A stretch of DNA of 35,743 bases from Pseudodesulfovibrio sp. (GTDB taxonomy: Bacteria; Desulfobacterota; Desulfovibrionia; Desulfovibrionales; Desulfovibrionaceae), in assembly GCA_016342345.1 (NCBI GenBank), contig JAEINO010000041.1, forward strand, positions 1-35,743. The letters are read 5' to 3'. Position 1 is the stretch's first letter. Each line of letters begins with the position of its first letter. Below are positions 1 to 7,868 of the stretch, in pieces. The notes beneath the pieces are model-generated. The model was given only the letters and a program-made list of their open reading frames with translations, was not told where the DNA came from and ran no database searches. The position numbers and the translations under genes were made by a program.

Positions 1-89
1 CCTCCTGGGGTTATTTTTGCGGAGATATGCACCTTAAAGCAAGCGCATTTTCTGTCTAGGATTCGCAGCGCACTATAAACTCTACTACG

Positions 90-632
90 ATTTTTGCCTA
101 CTGCCGTGTATCCACTGTGGATCAGAACCCAGAGTCTCAGCAGGATGCTATTCAGAAAGCCTACCCAGATGCTGTGTGTCGTACTGAAAAGGCCAGTGCT
201 ACCACACGTGTTGGTAGACCTGTGCTTGAACTCATTCTTGAAATGATAAGAGAAGGTGACAAGCTGGTAGTTTGGAAGCTGGATCGACTGGCAAGAAACA
301 TGCTGGACCTTCTCAATATCGTGGATGAACTGAAGGCAAAGGGTGCAGCATTGGAAGTACTGGATCAGCACATAGACACTAGTACTGCAAGCGGTGAAGC
401 CTTCCTTCAAATGCTCGGTGTATTCGCTCAGTTCGAAACCAATCTTCGTAAAGAACGACAGATGGCTGGTATCCAGAAGGCCAAGGACAAGGGTAAGTAC
501 AAAGGACGTAAGGCCAGCTACAGTAAGGATCAGATCAAAGTGATGTTAGCTGAAGGTAAGAGCCATGCTGCTATATCCCGTGAATTGGGTTGCTCAACCA
601 AGACCATCCAGCGTGTGAAAGCTACCACATAA
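90..632 (+). CDS. Serine recombinase (resolvase/invertase family), start codon abnormal
   Basis: Site-specific serine recombinase of the Tn3 resolvase/invertase type. The catalytic segment FAYCRVSTVDQ is read from 93, with the nucleophilic Ser in RVST at 111-113. The family arginine region (VWKLDRLARN) and the helix with FAQFE and RKERQ follow, and a C-terminal helix-turn-helix (HAAISRELGCSTKTIQRV) binds DNA. The first ordinary start codon, GTG at 117, lies after the catalytic serine and would make a dead enzyme. The open frame runs back to a TAG at 57 but holds only rare candidates such as ATT at 90 or ATA at 75. Either a non-canonical start is used or the start was lost by mutation. The remaining protein (about 180 residues) has normal family length. 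Confidence 0.8.
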   Translation: MFAYCRVSTVDQNPESQQDAIQKAYPDAVCRTEKASATTRVGRPVLELILEMIREGDKLVVWKLDRLARNMLDLLNIVDELKAKGAALEVLDQHIDTSTASGEAFLQMLGVFAQFETNLRKERQMAGIQKAKDKGKYKGRKASYSKDQIKVMLAEGKSHAAISRELGCSTKTIQRVKATT

Positions 633-898
633 GATGGACTCTCCCGAATGGCGAACATACCTCCTCTGGCAAATTCACCGAATGCGGATAATCGGTGTGA
701 TTGTGTATGAGAAAGTACCTCTTCCCAGTGATAAGTAGACCTCATGTTCACGGTTCGCGGACACCATGTTCACAGAACGCGGATATGCCACTTACCTGTT
801 GTCTTCATTGGAGAATATGCTATAATAATCCCTTCGTGTTTCTGGCCTACTCATACTCATACTCACACTCATACACAATCACACCGGAGGTTACTGGA
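633..898. other. Non-coding stretch with paired 19-bp repeats
   Basis: No convincing gene. Two imperfect 19-base direct repeats of the form CATGTTCAC-N4-CGCGGA lie at 743-761 and 765-783, a 22-base period that places both on nearly the same face of the helix. A short run of ACTCAT-type repeats at 850-875 precedes the ribosome site of the next gene. A protein-binding site or a resolvase-related site is possible but unproven. Confidence 0.35.
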
Positions 899-1237
899 AT
901 GGAAATCTTCTCACGCGAACTTGGATACGAGATTGATCTTGCACAAGGCGATACTGTCTTCTTCGCTCGATATGACTTTGGTGAAGATCATCTGAATCCT
1001 AAAGAAAGTATCTATGAGAATTGGGAATGTCTACCTGCTGCCGACCAGACAGAACTCCGAATGATTCACACTGCCATCTGTGGTCAGCTAGAGAAATACG
1101 CGGCTATCGTCCGCAGGAATGAAAACCGAACACCGACCTATGATGATGGTTCCACCCTTATGCGGATTCACTACCCTACCCTGTTCCCGATGTGGAAAGG
1201 GGAACCGATGGAAAACACCTCACATGCAGGAGTATAG
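899..1237 (+). CDS. Hypothetical protein, 112 aa
   Basis: Not recognised. The start at 899 is set by a strong Shine-Dalgarno (ACCGGAGG at about 882-889). The same frame is open further upstream but only through simple repeats. The protein is acidic, without membrane segments or evident motifs (begins MEIFSRELGYEIDL, ends ENTSHAGV). It lies between the resolvase and an integrase remnant, so it is probably cargo of the left mobile element. Confidence 0.6.
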   Translation: MEIFSRELGYEIDLAQGDTVFFARYDFGEDHLNPKESIYENWECLPAADQTELRMIHTAICGQLEKYAAIVRRNENRTPTYDDGSTLMRIHYPTLFPMWKGEPMENTSHAGV

Positions 1238-1248
1238 GGCTATCTTAG

Positions 1249-1267
1249 CTGCCCATCTCTTGGGCAG
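1249..1267 (+). terminator. Stem-loop after the 112-aa gene
   Basis: CTGCCCA and TGGGCAG form a perfect 7-bp stem with a short loop, 12 bases after the stop at 1237. There is no T-run after it, so intrinsic termination is uncertain. Confidence 0.35.
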
Positions 1268-1270
1268 AGG

Positions 1271-1331
1271 GTGGAGATAGGGTTATATGTATATAATATG
1301 TATATAATATGTATATAGTCCCTATCTCCAC
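1271..1331. repeat. 12-bp perfect inverted repeat around AT-only tandem repeats
   Basis: GTGGAGATAGGG (1271-1282) is mirrored exactly by CCCTATCTCCAC (1320-1331). The 37 bases between are nearly pure A/T with an 11-base ATATGTATATA-like unit repeated about three times. It could extrude as a cruciform or act as a binding or unwinding site. Its role is unknown. Confidence 0.7.
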
Positions 1332-1386
1332 TCTATGTTTAGATTCCATACCTTCATACCCTATACCACTCTAATGAATCTAAGGA

Positions 1387-1521
1387 TTACCCTGTCCAGC
1401 TGGAATAGTCTTTCGTGTATGGGAGAGGGACACGGCGTTTACCAGCCTTGGTCAGATCACCAATAAGTCTGTCCTTCCCTACGATCTCCACGAACTGTCT
1501 AACTTGATGGTGTAACCCCCT
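1387..1521 (-). pseudogene. Integrase remnant (core-binding domain fragment)
   Basis: A 44-codon open stretch with no start encodes VRQFVEIVGKDRLIGDLTKA. This matches in spacing and residues the core-binding segment AQFIEVVGDRPINKYSKVDG of the intact integrase next door. It looks like the debris of a second related integrase on the same strand, left by an earlier integration or deletion. Confidence 0.6.
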
Positions 1522-1638
1522 TTATATCGGCTGAGAAACGGCTTCCATATTCGCCCTGTAAGACATTCTACTGTCCTCAGATGGCGTATGCCCTAGAACC
1601 GAACTCAAGATGCGCTGCAAAGGAAATGCAAGCAACTG

Positions 1639-3357
1639 TCATAGGTGTAGGTGGCTCAGGTCTAAATCACGGTATTGAAGTTTCTGCATGGCCTTACTGA
1701 GCTTCCTTAGAAAGTACCCTCTACCATACCTATCCTTCATACCTCCTGCACTATGGCCTTGAAGGGAATCCATCTGTTCATAGGCAATATCAGAGTCCCG
1801 GCAAGCATCCTCGAAACAATGGCGAAAACTATGAAATGCGTTCTTAGAATGTTTCACAGCTACAGCCTCTAGAAAGTAGCGAAAGTACTTTGAGAAGGGA
1901 GAAGAGTAATAACCATCTTTGCCCATATTTAGATCAGGAAACAGTCGTTTCTCCCCTTCTAGCATCCGTTGCTTTACATGCTCCATGAAGCCCATTGCAA
2001 TGAGTTCCTGATGAACAGGTATGAATCGTATTGAGTTAAAGTTTTTCACCTTCTTATCATCTCCGTCCTCATTGATGTCGAAGTAGTGAACACCCGCCTC
2101 CTCACGTATATCGTCAGTGTACAGTTGGATGATTTCACCAAGGCGCATTCCTGTGAATAGAGCAATCAGGGGAACCCAGTACCGTCCGGTGCCCTTTAGA
2201 GAAGTATCACCGGGATATCTCCACCCTGAAGGAGACTTGCAACCAATATAAGTGGGAGACATAAAGATCGTATTCAACTCTCCTACCGTAAAGGGATCAC
2301 GCTCAGTTCGAGCATGGGCTTTGACCTTCAGCTTCGGTATATCCAGTGGGTTCACAAGGGATTCATCATAGTACTTGCTAATCCACTTCCACAAAGAGAA
2401 CACCAACCCTACCACCTTATTGGCATTGGTAATACTCATAGGCTTGATACCTAACTTGTCTGCCCTGCTTGCGGCTCTCTCTAGTGATAACCCTCTCAAA
2501 TCTTTTTCCTTGTCCCAGTTGGCAGGAAGTTTGAGAATGATATCCCTGAATCTCCGTCCATCAACCTTAGAGTATTTGTTGATAGGACGATCACCGACCA
2601 CTTCTATAAACTGAGCAATACGTACACGATACATATCCTCTGTCTTTGGCCTCCAAGTTCCTTCAATCTTCTTCAGTTTATACCATTTATCCTTAGCATG
2701 TGAGAGTAATGGCAGTAGTGATTCAGGTTCAAGAGCGTGAGTAGCAGGAGTCAAAACAACCTCGCCAGTATTCCTTTCCTTGATAGCTTTAGTTGCATTG
2801 ATAGATACTGCTTGAAGTTCTTTGGCTACTGCCTTGAGGCTTGGAGATTTCTTTTCAAGACGGATACCTGACCATGATAAGACCTCTTCAGCTTCGTCCA
2901 TATAAAATGGTAACACCTTCCCTCTGGCATTAGCCTTGCGATCAACAGTATCCAGATCGTCAGTCAGTTCCTCGTACTCCTCAAAGGTCTGCCTTGGCCT
3001 TTCAAAATCCTGATGGTCCTCGACATCATAAAACTCAGAGTCACGGGTATCCTCATCCTCCTGAAGCAGATGAGCGTAGTAGACCTCACCTACCTTCCTG
3101 ATCTCATCCTGAGAAAGTTCTGTACGTATTGGCTGTGTCTGCTGCTTGAGCCAACGCCGATGTTCCTCAAACCTTTTGTCTACCTCTACGGCAGCTTCAC
3201 GAACCAGCTTCAGAGCCTTGTCGTAATCCTTGGTTTTGAGAGAAAACTTTTCCTCAGTCTTAGGATAGGTAGACTGTATATCTGTGGGGATTGCCGCACG
3301 ATGGTAATAAGTAGCTCCACGGCGGTATAATCGGGTGTGACCGGGCATTGTTTCCAT
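1639..3357 (-). CDS. int: Tyrosine site-specific integrase (DUF6538 N-terminus)
   Basis: Phage/island integrase that cuts and joins DNA at the tRNA-Ser attachment site. The N-terminus (TRLYRRGATYYHRAAIP) matches the DUF6538-type arm domain. The core-binding domain lies at about residues 215-340 and the catalytic domain at about 380-560. Visible catalytic residues are Arg in TGMRLGEII, His and Arg in HSFRH, His in QGHSAGG and the Tyr nucleophile in KDRYGRGY. The ATG at 3357 has AAAGGA just upstream. The gene begins about 90 bases from the tRNA fragment and reads away from it, as expected for the integrase of the left element rather than of the prophage to the right. Confidence 0.92.
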   Translation of the reverse strand: METMPGHTRLYRRGATYYHRAAIPTDIQSTYPKTEEKFSLKTKDYDKALKLVREAAVEVDKRFEEHRRWLKQQTQPIRTELSQDEIRKVGEVYYAHLLQEDEDTRDSEFYDVEDHQDFERPRQTFEEYEELTDDLDTVDRKANARGKVLPFYMDEAEEVLSWSGIRLEKKSPSLKAVAKELQAVSINATKAIKERNTGEVVLTPATHALEPESLLPLLSHAKDKWYKLKKIEGTWRPKTEDMYRVRIAQFIEVVGDRPINKYSKVDGRRFRDIILKLPANWDKEKDLRGLSLERAASRADKLGIKPMSITNANKVVGLVFSLWKWISKYYDESLVNPLDIPKLKVKAHARTERDPFTVGELNTIFMSPTYIGCKSPSGWRYPGDTSLKGTGRYWVPLIALFTGMRLGEIIQLYTDDIREEAGVHYFDINEDGDDKKVKNFNSIRFIPVHQELIAMGFMEHVKQRMLEGEKRLFPDLNMGKDGYYSSPFSKYFRYFLEAVAVKHSKNAFHSFRHCFEDACRDSDIAYEQMDSLQGHSAGGMKDRYGRGYFLRKLSKAMQKLQYRDLDLSHLHL

Positions 3358-3360
3358 GTC

Positions 3361-3384
3361 CTTTCTGTACCACTTTCTTGTACC
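3361..3384. repeat. Direct repeat just upstream of the integrase start
   Basis: CTTTCTGTACC (3361-3371) and CTTTCTTGTACC (3373-3384) form a near-perfect pair 12 bases apart in the integrase leader. A binding site for integrase, excisionase or an operator is possible. Confidence 0.4.
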
Positions 3385-3389
3385 AAAGG

Positions 3390-3434
3390 CAAAATAAAAG
3401 CCTTGAACCCTAGTATGTTACCAAGATTCAAGGC
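3390..3434 (-). terminator. Intrinsic terminator behind the tRNA-Ser 3' end
   Basis: On the minus strand GCCTTGAA pairs perfectly with TTCAAGGC (3427-3434 and 3400-3407) and is followed by TTTTATTTT. It lies 13 bases beyond the CCA end of the tRNA fragment, where a tRNA gene terminator is expected. Confidence 0.7.
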
Positions 3435-3446
3435 ATTTTACTTACA

Positions 3447-3510
3447 TGGCGGAGAAGGAGAGATTTGAACTCTCGAACGAGCTTAACACCCGTTACACGC
3501 TTAGCAGGCT
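3447..3510 (-). tRNA. Partial tRNA-Ser(GCU), 3' part; attachment-site fragment
   Basis: Read on the minus strand the sequence goes from the anticodon arm (CTGCTAA loop, anticodon GCU at 3503-3505) through a long class II variable arm and the T-arm GAGTTCAAATCTC to an encoded CCA at 3447-3449. The D-arm and the 5' acceptor strand are absent: the sequence beyond 3510 does not fit. This is what remains on one side when an element integrates into the 3' half of a tRNA gene. The intact gene should be at the far right end of the prophage, outside the window. The fragment marks the left prophage boundary. Confidence 0.85.
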
Positions 3511-3581
3511 TATGCGCAGATTAATAAAATCATATAAAATCAATGATTTCAACAACTCGCTTTCTCCCCATGTGTATCAAT

Positions 3582-3634
3582 TGTGTCACATCAACCCACC
3601 TTTTCCTGCAAAGTGACACACGAGTGACACACGA
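3582..3634. repeat. GTGACACA repeats next to the attachment core
   Basis: The 11-base unit GTGACACACGA occurs twice in perfect tandem (3613-3623, 3624-3634), and an inverted copy TGTGTCAC lies at 3582-3589. Their location 70-125 bases inside the prophage from the tRNA core fits arm-type integrase sites. The stretch 3511-3659 holds no gene. Confidence 0.5.
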
Positions 3635-3659
3635 ACGGTATTGATCCACGGCCCCTCCT

Positions 3660-4124
3660 TTACCCCACCACCGGCCACTCCACCGCCCCCGGAAATCCCG
3701 CTTGTTGCGGCACATCCCGCAACCCCTGGCGGTACTCTCCCCATGCCGTCTTGCCAGCCTCATCAAGGGGGCAGTCCAGTAATTGTGTCCAATCCGAGGC
3801 CAACAGCAACCGGTCCCGCTCGGCTCGGATTGCATCACCTTCGGCCTCTGTCCTTGCCGCTTCGTCAACAGTGGCCGTGATTATCTCCTCACGATAGACA
3901 AGATCGTCACCCTTCACCCACTGCGTTTCATAGGCGGTGTGGGGTTCGCGGGCGATTGGCCGGGCCAGTTCATTATATCCGAGCGCGTCCCATCGTTCGC
4001 GGGAATACCCGGCTGTTGATACCCTAAATGTTTCCGTCTGTTCTCCCACTTCTCGTGCCTCTTCAACAAATTTCGGAGGGATCACAAGCTGGTCGATGTT
4101 GCCGTCTTTTATCCAAATAGTCAT
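3660..4124 (-). CDS. Tail fibre assembly chaperone-like protein
   Basis: 154 aa. The C-terminal third carries the pattern RAERDRLLLASDWTQLLDCP, followed by W-EYRQGLRDVPQQAGFP and a final WPVV. This is typical of phage tail-fibre assembly proteins (Tfa/DUF4376-like) encoded directly after the fibre gene. The start at 4124 follows GGAGGG. It is the last gene of the late operon, 13 bases after the fibre gene, and probably helps fold or attach that fibre. Confidence 0.8.
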   Translation of the reverse strand: MTIWIKDGNIDQLVIPPKFVEEAREVGEQTETFRVSTAGYSRERWDALGYNELARPIAREPHTAYETQWVKGDDLVYREEIITATVDEAARTEAEGDAIRAERDRLLLASDWTQLLDCPLDEAGKTAWGEYRQGLRDVPQQAGFPGAVEWPVVG

Positions 4125-4136
4125 ATCTGCACCCTC

Positions 4137-5129
4137 CTAGCTTGTGGGCGTTGTTGTGGTTTGTGTGCCGGTGATGGTCCAGTCATTATCATTGCCGGAC
4201 ACGTCATTGCCGAGTGTACCCGCGAGCGTAAAATCGAGATACGAACCGGTGTTACCAAAAACAGTATTCTTCGGCTTGATAGGTTTCCGCTTGTTGTAGG
4301 GTGTGGAGACAAGCTCGTAACCTTCCCATTCACCAATAAGGATTTCATTACCATACCCGGCAGTAGTCCACATGCGATAATATTGATACGACTTTGTTGC
4401 TGGAGTATCCATGGTATAATAAATATCATTCCATGACATCATCGTTGCATTAGTGACAGTATCTAATAAGTCCCAAGTCGAGCCATCGTTGGAGCCACTA
4501 ACAGTCCAATTCTTTGGGGAGTAACTACCGCCACCACCATACTGACCGTCATGATAGATTTTGTATGCTGTAAGTCTTTTTCCATTACCGGCACCAAAAT
4601 CATACTGGAGCTTATCCCCGGCATAATAATAATATAACGGAGCATTTGATCCATCAGCAGGAACACCATCAAAAGCCCTGAATGGAGGCCAAGAGGCATT
4701 GAAATTGGTGCCGCTTGGAGTTCCCCCAGTGAAAGCCTGAGTTGTGTTATCCACAAGCGCAACATCAAAGGTGCCACTTGTCGTCTTGCTAAACTCGCCG
4801 ACTCCAACCAGTCCTTCCACACAAAAAACGTCAGCCCACGCACTGGTCCATTCACCAAAGTATTTTGTCAGAACGTTCTTGATTAGGTCTGCGTAGGTTG
4901 TACCAATCGTGCCGGTGTAGCTGTAGACAGTAGTGCCACCAATAATGACAGTGACGGTTGTGCCATCTTTTTGGATATGGACATGACCGTAAACCAATTC
5001 GCCCGCATCCAGATACCAGAGCGAAATTGTGGCTTGAGTTGGCAAGGTCTGTGTGGTCGAAACTGCTGTGACGATCCCCGCATATGGAATACGATACCTG
5101 CTTCCTCCGATCTCCTTAGGCGTCAACAT
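4137..5129 (-). CDS. Tail fibre / receptor-binding protein with discoidin-like domain
   Basis: 330 aa. The N-terminal half is rich in small and hydroxyl residues with a beta-type pattern. The region from about residue 145 to 265 reads as an F5/8 type C (discoidin-like) carbohydrate-binding fold, with FDGVPADGSNAPLYYYY, LQYDFGAGNGKRLTAYKIY, NWTVSGSNDGSTWDLLDT and YYRMWTT. Threonine- and asparagine-rich repeats follow. The position before the fibre chaperone and at the tail end of the operon supports host recognition at the tail tip. Start ATG at 5129 has GGAGG upstream. Family assignment is by motif; the glycan target is unknown. Confidence 0.72.
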   Translation of the reverse strand: MLTPKEIGGSRYRIPYAGIVTAVSTTQTLPTQATISLWYLDAGELVYGHVHIQKDGTTVTVIIGGTTVYSYTGTIGTTYADLIKNVLTKYFGEWTSAWADVFCVEGLVGVGEFSKTTSGTFDVALVDNTTQAFTGGTPSGTNFNASWPPFRAFDGVPADGSNAPLYYYYAGDKLQYDFGAGNGKRLTAYKIYHDGQYGGGGSYSPKNWTVSGSNDGSTWDLLDTVTNATMMSWNDIYYTMDTPATKSYQYYRMWTTAGYGNEILIGEWEGYELVSTPYNKRKPIKPKNTVFGNTGSYLDFTLAGTLGNDVSGNDNDWTITGTQTTTTPTS

Positions 5130-5131
5130 GA

Positions 5132-5896
5132 CTATGCCTCCATATTCTGCAAGCTGACAATCGACTTGCGGCTGTTGTACCGCTCGACCACAATGCGAAT
5201 CTCCCCGGCTGCGGAGTCAGGGTCAGGCAGGTTCCCATCTGTTTTGTAGCTCGTTGCCAGAACAATTGTACTACCAGCAGGATAAATATGGAACACGTAC
5301 GTACCGTCGTAAGGCAACGTAACGTCAGAGAACTGGCTGTCCACGGTCAGCGTCCACTCGATATGATTGCGGGTCACGGTCAAGTTGGCTAAGTCTGTTT
5401 CAGTTGCTTGTTCACCATCTATATAACCATATACTTGAGCCTCATCACCAAAGACGGTCTGGAGCATGTCAGGGGTATCTGGTCGAAGGGCCAAAAACCC
5501 ATTTTCGGGGGGTTGCCCGAATGCAACTGCCGTGATGTCACTTTCAACCGTTGCCGTCACGGTGATAACCGTCTTTGAATCAGCATAAACAGCCGAAACC
5601 ACGTGACCATAAACCACCGAGCCTTGCGCTATTCTCACAGCCCGACCAACTGTGTAAACGGAAGTATTATCACCGGGCATGGAAAATGCGGTATCCGATT
5701 CATAAATCGGCGTATCGGGATCTTCCGCCCACCATCCGCCAGAGGGCATCCCAGCTTTCAATGTGCCATCGTCATTCATGGCAATGGATAAAAAAGCAAA
5801 AAGGGATTCAAGATACTCGTCAAAGTTATTTTTCCACCCGGTTTGCCCCAGCGGCAGGCTCTTCAAAGCGTTAATTGTTGAGTTGAGGCTAGCCAT
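5132..5896 (-). CDS. Tail tip / baseplate-associated protein, unknown
   Basis: 254 aa, no recognised domain. The first 45 residues are helical (begins MASLNSTINALKSLPLG) and the rest is beta-rich, like fibre-network or upper-baseplate proteins. Its start overlaps the previous stop (TAATG), so it is translationally coupled with the gene at 5896-6735. The context says tail tip; its exact role cannot be read. Confidence 0.7.
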   Translation of the reverse strand: MASLNSTINALKSLPLGQTGWKNNFDEYLESLFAFLSIAMNDDGTLKAGMPSGGWWAEDPDTPIYESDTAFSMPGDNTSVYTVGRAVRIAQGSVVYGHVVSAVYADSKTVITVTATVESDITAVAFGQPPENGFLALRPDTPDMLQTVFGDEAQVYGYIDGEQATETDLANLTVTRNHIEWTLTVDSQFSDVTLPYDGTYVFHIYPAGSTIVLATSYKTDGNLPDPDSAAGEIRIVVERYNSRKSIVSLQNMEA

Positions 5897-6735
5897 TATA
5901 CGACCTCCCTGATAATAAATTTGCTACTATACAATTTGTCAGTTCGATTTTGAGCCTTAGGAACCTTTGTAAACCGACCATAAAAAGTTGTAAAAGCCCG
6001 TTGCTTTTCATGAAGATCAATCAATCTGACAATAAAATCTTTCCTCACTCCACAATGCTTACTCAGATTCAAAAAACGGCCCCATATTTCCGTATCTTGA
6101 ATTGCCTTGAGATCAAACTGGGCAAGATAATATTGCTCTCTGACATCTGTCCAAAACTGACCACCTCGGCTTTCAACTGTGTTGGACGGGTCAACGAGCT
6201 CAAGACTAAAACCATGCGAAAGATTGACCGATGCTTCCCAATGGTTGCAAAGGAACATGCGCCCAAGAAAAAACTCATCATCACCATTGTCGAAGGACAC
6301 CCGCCAGTACAGGTAGACAAGGGACTCGTCGAGAAAGAAGGTTTGTGTGACGCGTGGATAAAATTCCAAATCTTCCTCGTCGGGATAACCGCCCCATCCA
6401 ACATTACCCCAACCACTTTCACCCCAACCAATAATAGGCTCGTAAAGGTTAATCTCTTTTGAATAAACCTCATCAGTACGGGCCGCGTCGGAAAAGGCTT
6501 GAATCTTGACCGTGGCGGATGAAGACAAATTGTGTTCCACAAGCCCCAGAGCAGAACAAAGCGTCGGCTTTGCAAAATCAATATCAATAAAGGCCATACC
6601 GGTACCGTCCGTTTTCCATGCTTTTTTTCTAAGCGTATTAGCCAGATTGGAAACCGGCCAAGCGGATTGCTGAGAAGAGGCAACCAAGGAAGCCAAATCA
6701 AACCGGGTATTATCCCAAAGAAAGGTTACATTCAT
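5896..6735 (-). CDS. Minor tail / tail-tip protein
   Basis: 279 aa. Start ATG 6735 is chosen because it overlaps the previous stop (ATGA) and has GGAG eight bases upstream; an upstream TTG in frame lacks this. The protein is rich in aromatic residues with a Gly-Trp patch (IIGWGESGWGNVGWGGYP, about residues 100-118). It follows the tape measure and hub-like genes, where siphophages encode distal-tail or baseplate parts. No named family can be assigned with certainty. Confidence 0.7.
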   Translation of the reverse strand: MNVTFLWDNTRFDLASLVASSQQSAWPVSNLANTLRKKAWKTDGTGMAFIDIDFAKPTLCSALGLVEHNLSSSATVKIQAFSDAARTDEVYSKEINLYEPIIGWGESGWGNVGWGGYPDEEDLEFYPRVTQTFFLDESLVYLYWRVSFDNGDDEFFLGRMFLCNHWEASVNLSHGFSLELVDPSNTVESRGGQFWTDVREQYYLAQFDLKAIQDTEIWGRFLNLSKHCGVRKDFIVRLIDLHEKQRAFTTFYGRFTKVPKAQNRTDKLYSSKFIIREVV

Positions 6736-7868
6736 GCCCAAAGCTCCATAGTGATTTCTGAATTCTTGTAATCCTCGGAAAACCCAATCAAACGGAAAAG
6801 TCCGTGCTGCCCATGCCGATCAAGTTCAAGGGCCACCGTGCTATGAAGACGAAGCAAGAGGGGCCGCACTTTCGTCTTGACGGTAAGAACTCGCCGGGGA
6901 GCCGAGTACAAGGCAAAGAGCCGGGTCTTGATGGTGTCGGCATCGGCTTCCGTATTCAAGATGGTCTCGCGTGTCCCCATCTCCATGGCCAGGGGGTTGA
7001 AATCCTGAACTATAGGATCTTCCTGGGTAGCCGTGGCCCGAGTCTCCGGCGCGTTCGAGTAGTAGCCAACGTTCACTTTCCAATAATGTCGGTCGAATAT
7101 TTTTTCGGAAAAACCGGAAGGCAAAAGGTCAAGGTCAGTGATGGTCAGGTCGGCTTGGCCTGATGGTTCCTTGAAAGTCCCAATGATGAACGTCCCGTCT
7201 CGATCGAATCCCCACCATCCACCAACAAGCGAAATAATCCGATCAAGGACCGTCGCCACCGATTCATATCCATCGGTGACAAGGTATGCGGTAAATGCAT
7301 TTTCAGTGGCCCAAGCCGACCGCATGGTCAAATCAATTGAAGAAATACCGGCATGACCAAGGGCAGCCCCAAGAAGATTGTCCAGAGTGTCGGCCCCATC
7401 ATACTCGGGGTGTACCTTGCGAAGGCAATCCGTTTGGTAGTCCTGAATCGGAATTGTTACTTTCTGGAAATCCCATGAAGGCCTGCCCATTCGTCCGGTG
7501 AATACGGGTCGGAATTGATTGGTGGCCAGTCCATCAAATCCGAGCTTGATGGTAATTGTCCGCCCTTCCCACTGACGGGTATGAAGAAGATCGTCCAGGC
7601 CACCATCGGCATTGATGACGGTCAAATTACCGAAAGCTGAAGAGGAACGACCGAATACGATTTCTTGCATCGACCGGCGGAACATTGGAACGCCTTCAAG
7701 CTTGGGCTCGTAAAAGATATCTGTCAAATGCGGGTCAATGCTTTGGTCACTCAGATAGATCATCTCAGTGGCAACACTGCCTTGATCCATATAGGCAAGT
7801 TCGATTTCAGCCAGATATATTTTCTGACTGTCCTGACGCTCAAGGTGTTCTTCAAATGTCAAACTCAT
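6732..7868 (-). CDS. Tail-tip hub-like protein, unknown
   Basis: 378 aa. The beta-rich sequence (EEHLERQDSQKIYLAEIELA near the start; ITIKLGFDGLATNQFRPVF near residue 120) resembles uncharacterised distal-tail or baseplate hub proteins of TP901-like and related tails. Its start overlaps the tape-measure stop (TAATG), and it is the first gene after the tape measure, the usual site of the distal tail protein. The function is inferred from position. Confidence 0.68.
   Translation of the reverse strand: MSLTFEEHLERQDSQKIYLAEIELAYMDQGSVATEMIYLSDQSIDPHLTDIFYEPKLEGVPMFRRSMQEIVFGRSSSAFGNLTVINADGGLDDLLHTRQWEGRTITIKLGFDGLATNQFRPVFTGRMGRPSWDFQKVTIPIQDYQTDCLRKVHPEYDGADTLDNLLGAALGHAGISSIDLTMRSAWATENAFTAYLVTDGYESVATVLDRIISLVGGWWGFDRDGTFIIGTFKEPSGQADLTITDLDLLPSGFSEKIFDRHYWKVNVGYYSNAPETRATATQEDPIVQDFNPLAMEMGTRETILNTEADADTIKTRLFALYSAPRRVLTVKTKVRPLLLRLHSTVALELDRHGQHGLFRLIGFSEDYKNSEITMELWA

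Noticed and set aside
744-995. Open frame through the ACTCAT repeats
   Set aside because: Low-complexity His/Thr repeat peptide; the real gene in this area is set by the strong ribosome site before 899.
3530-3868. 112-codon minus-strand frame across the prophage left end
   Set aside because: It overlaps the fibre-chaperone gene in another frame and runs through the arm-type repeats. No ribosome site or family signature.
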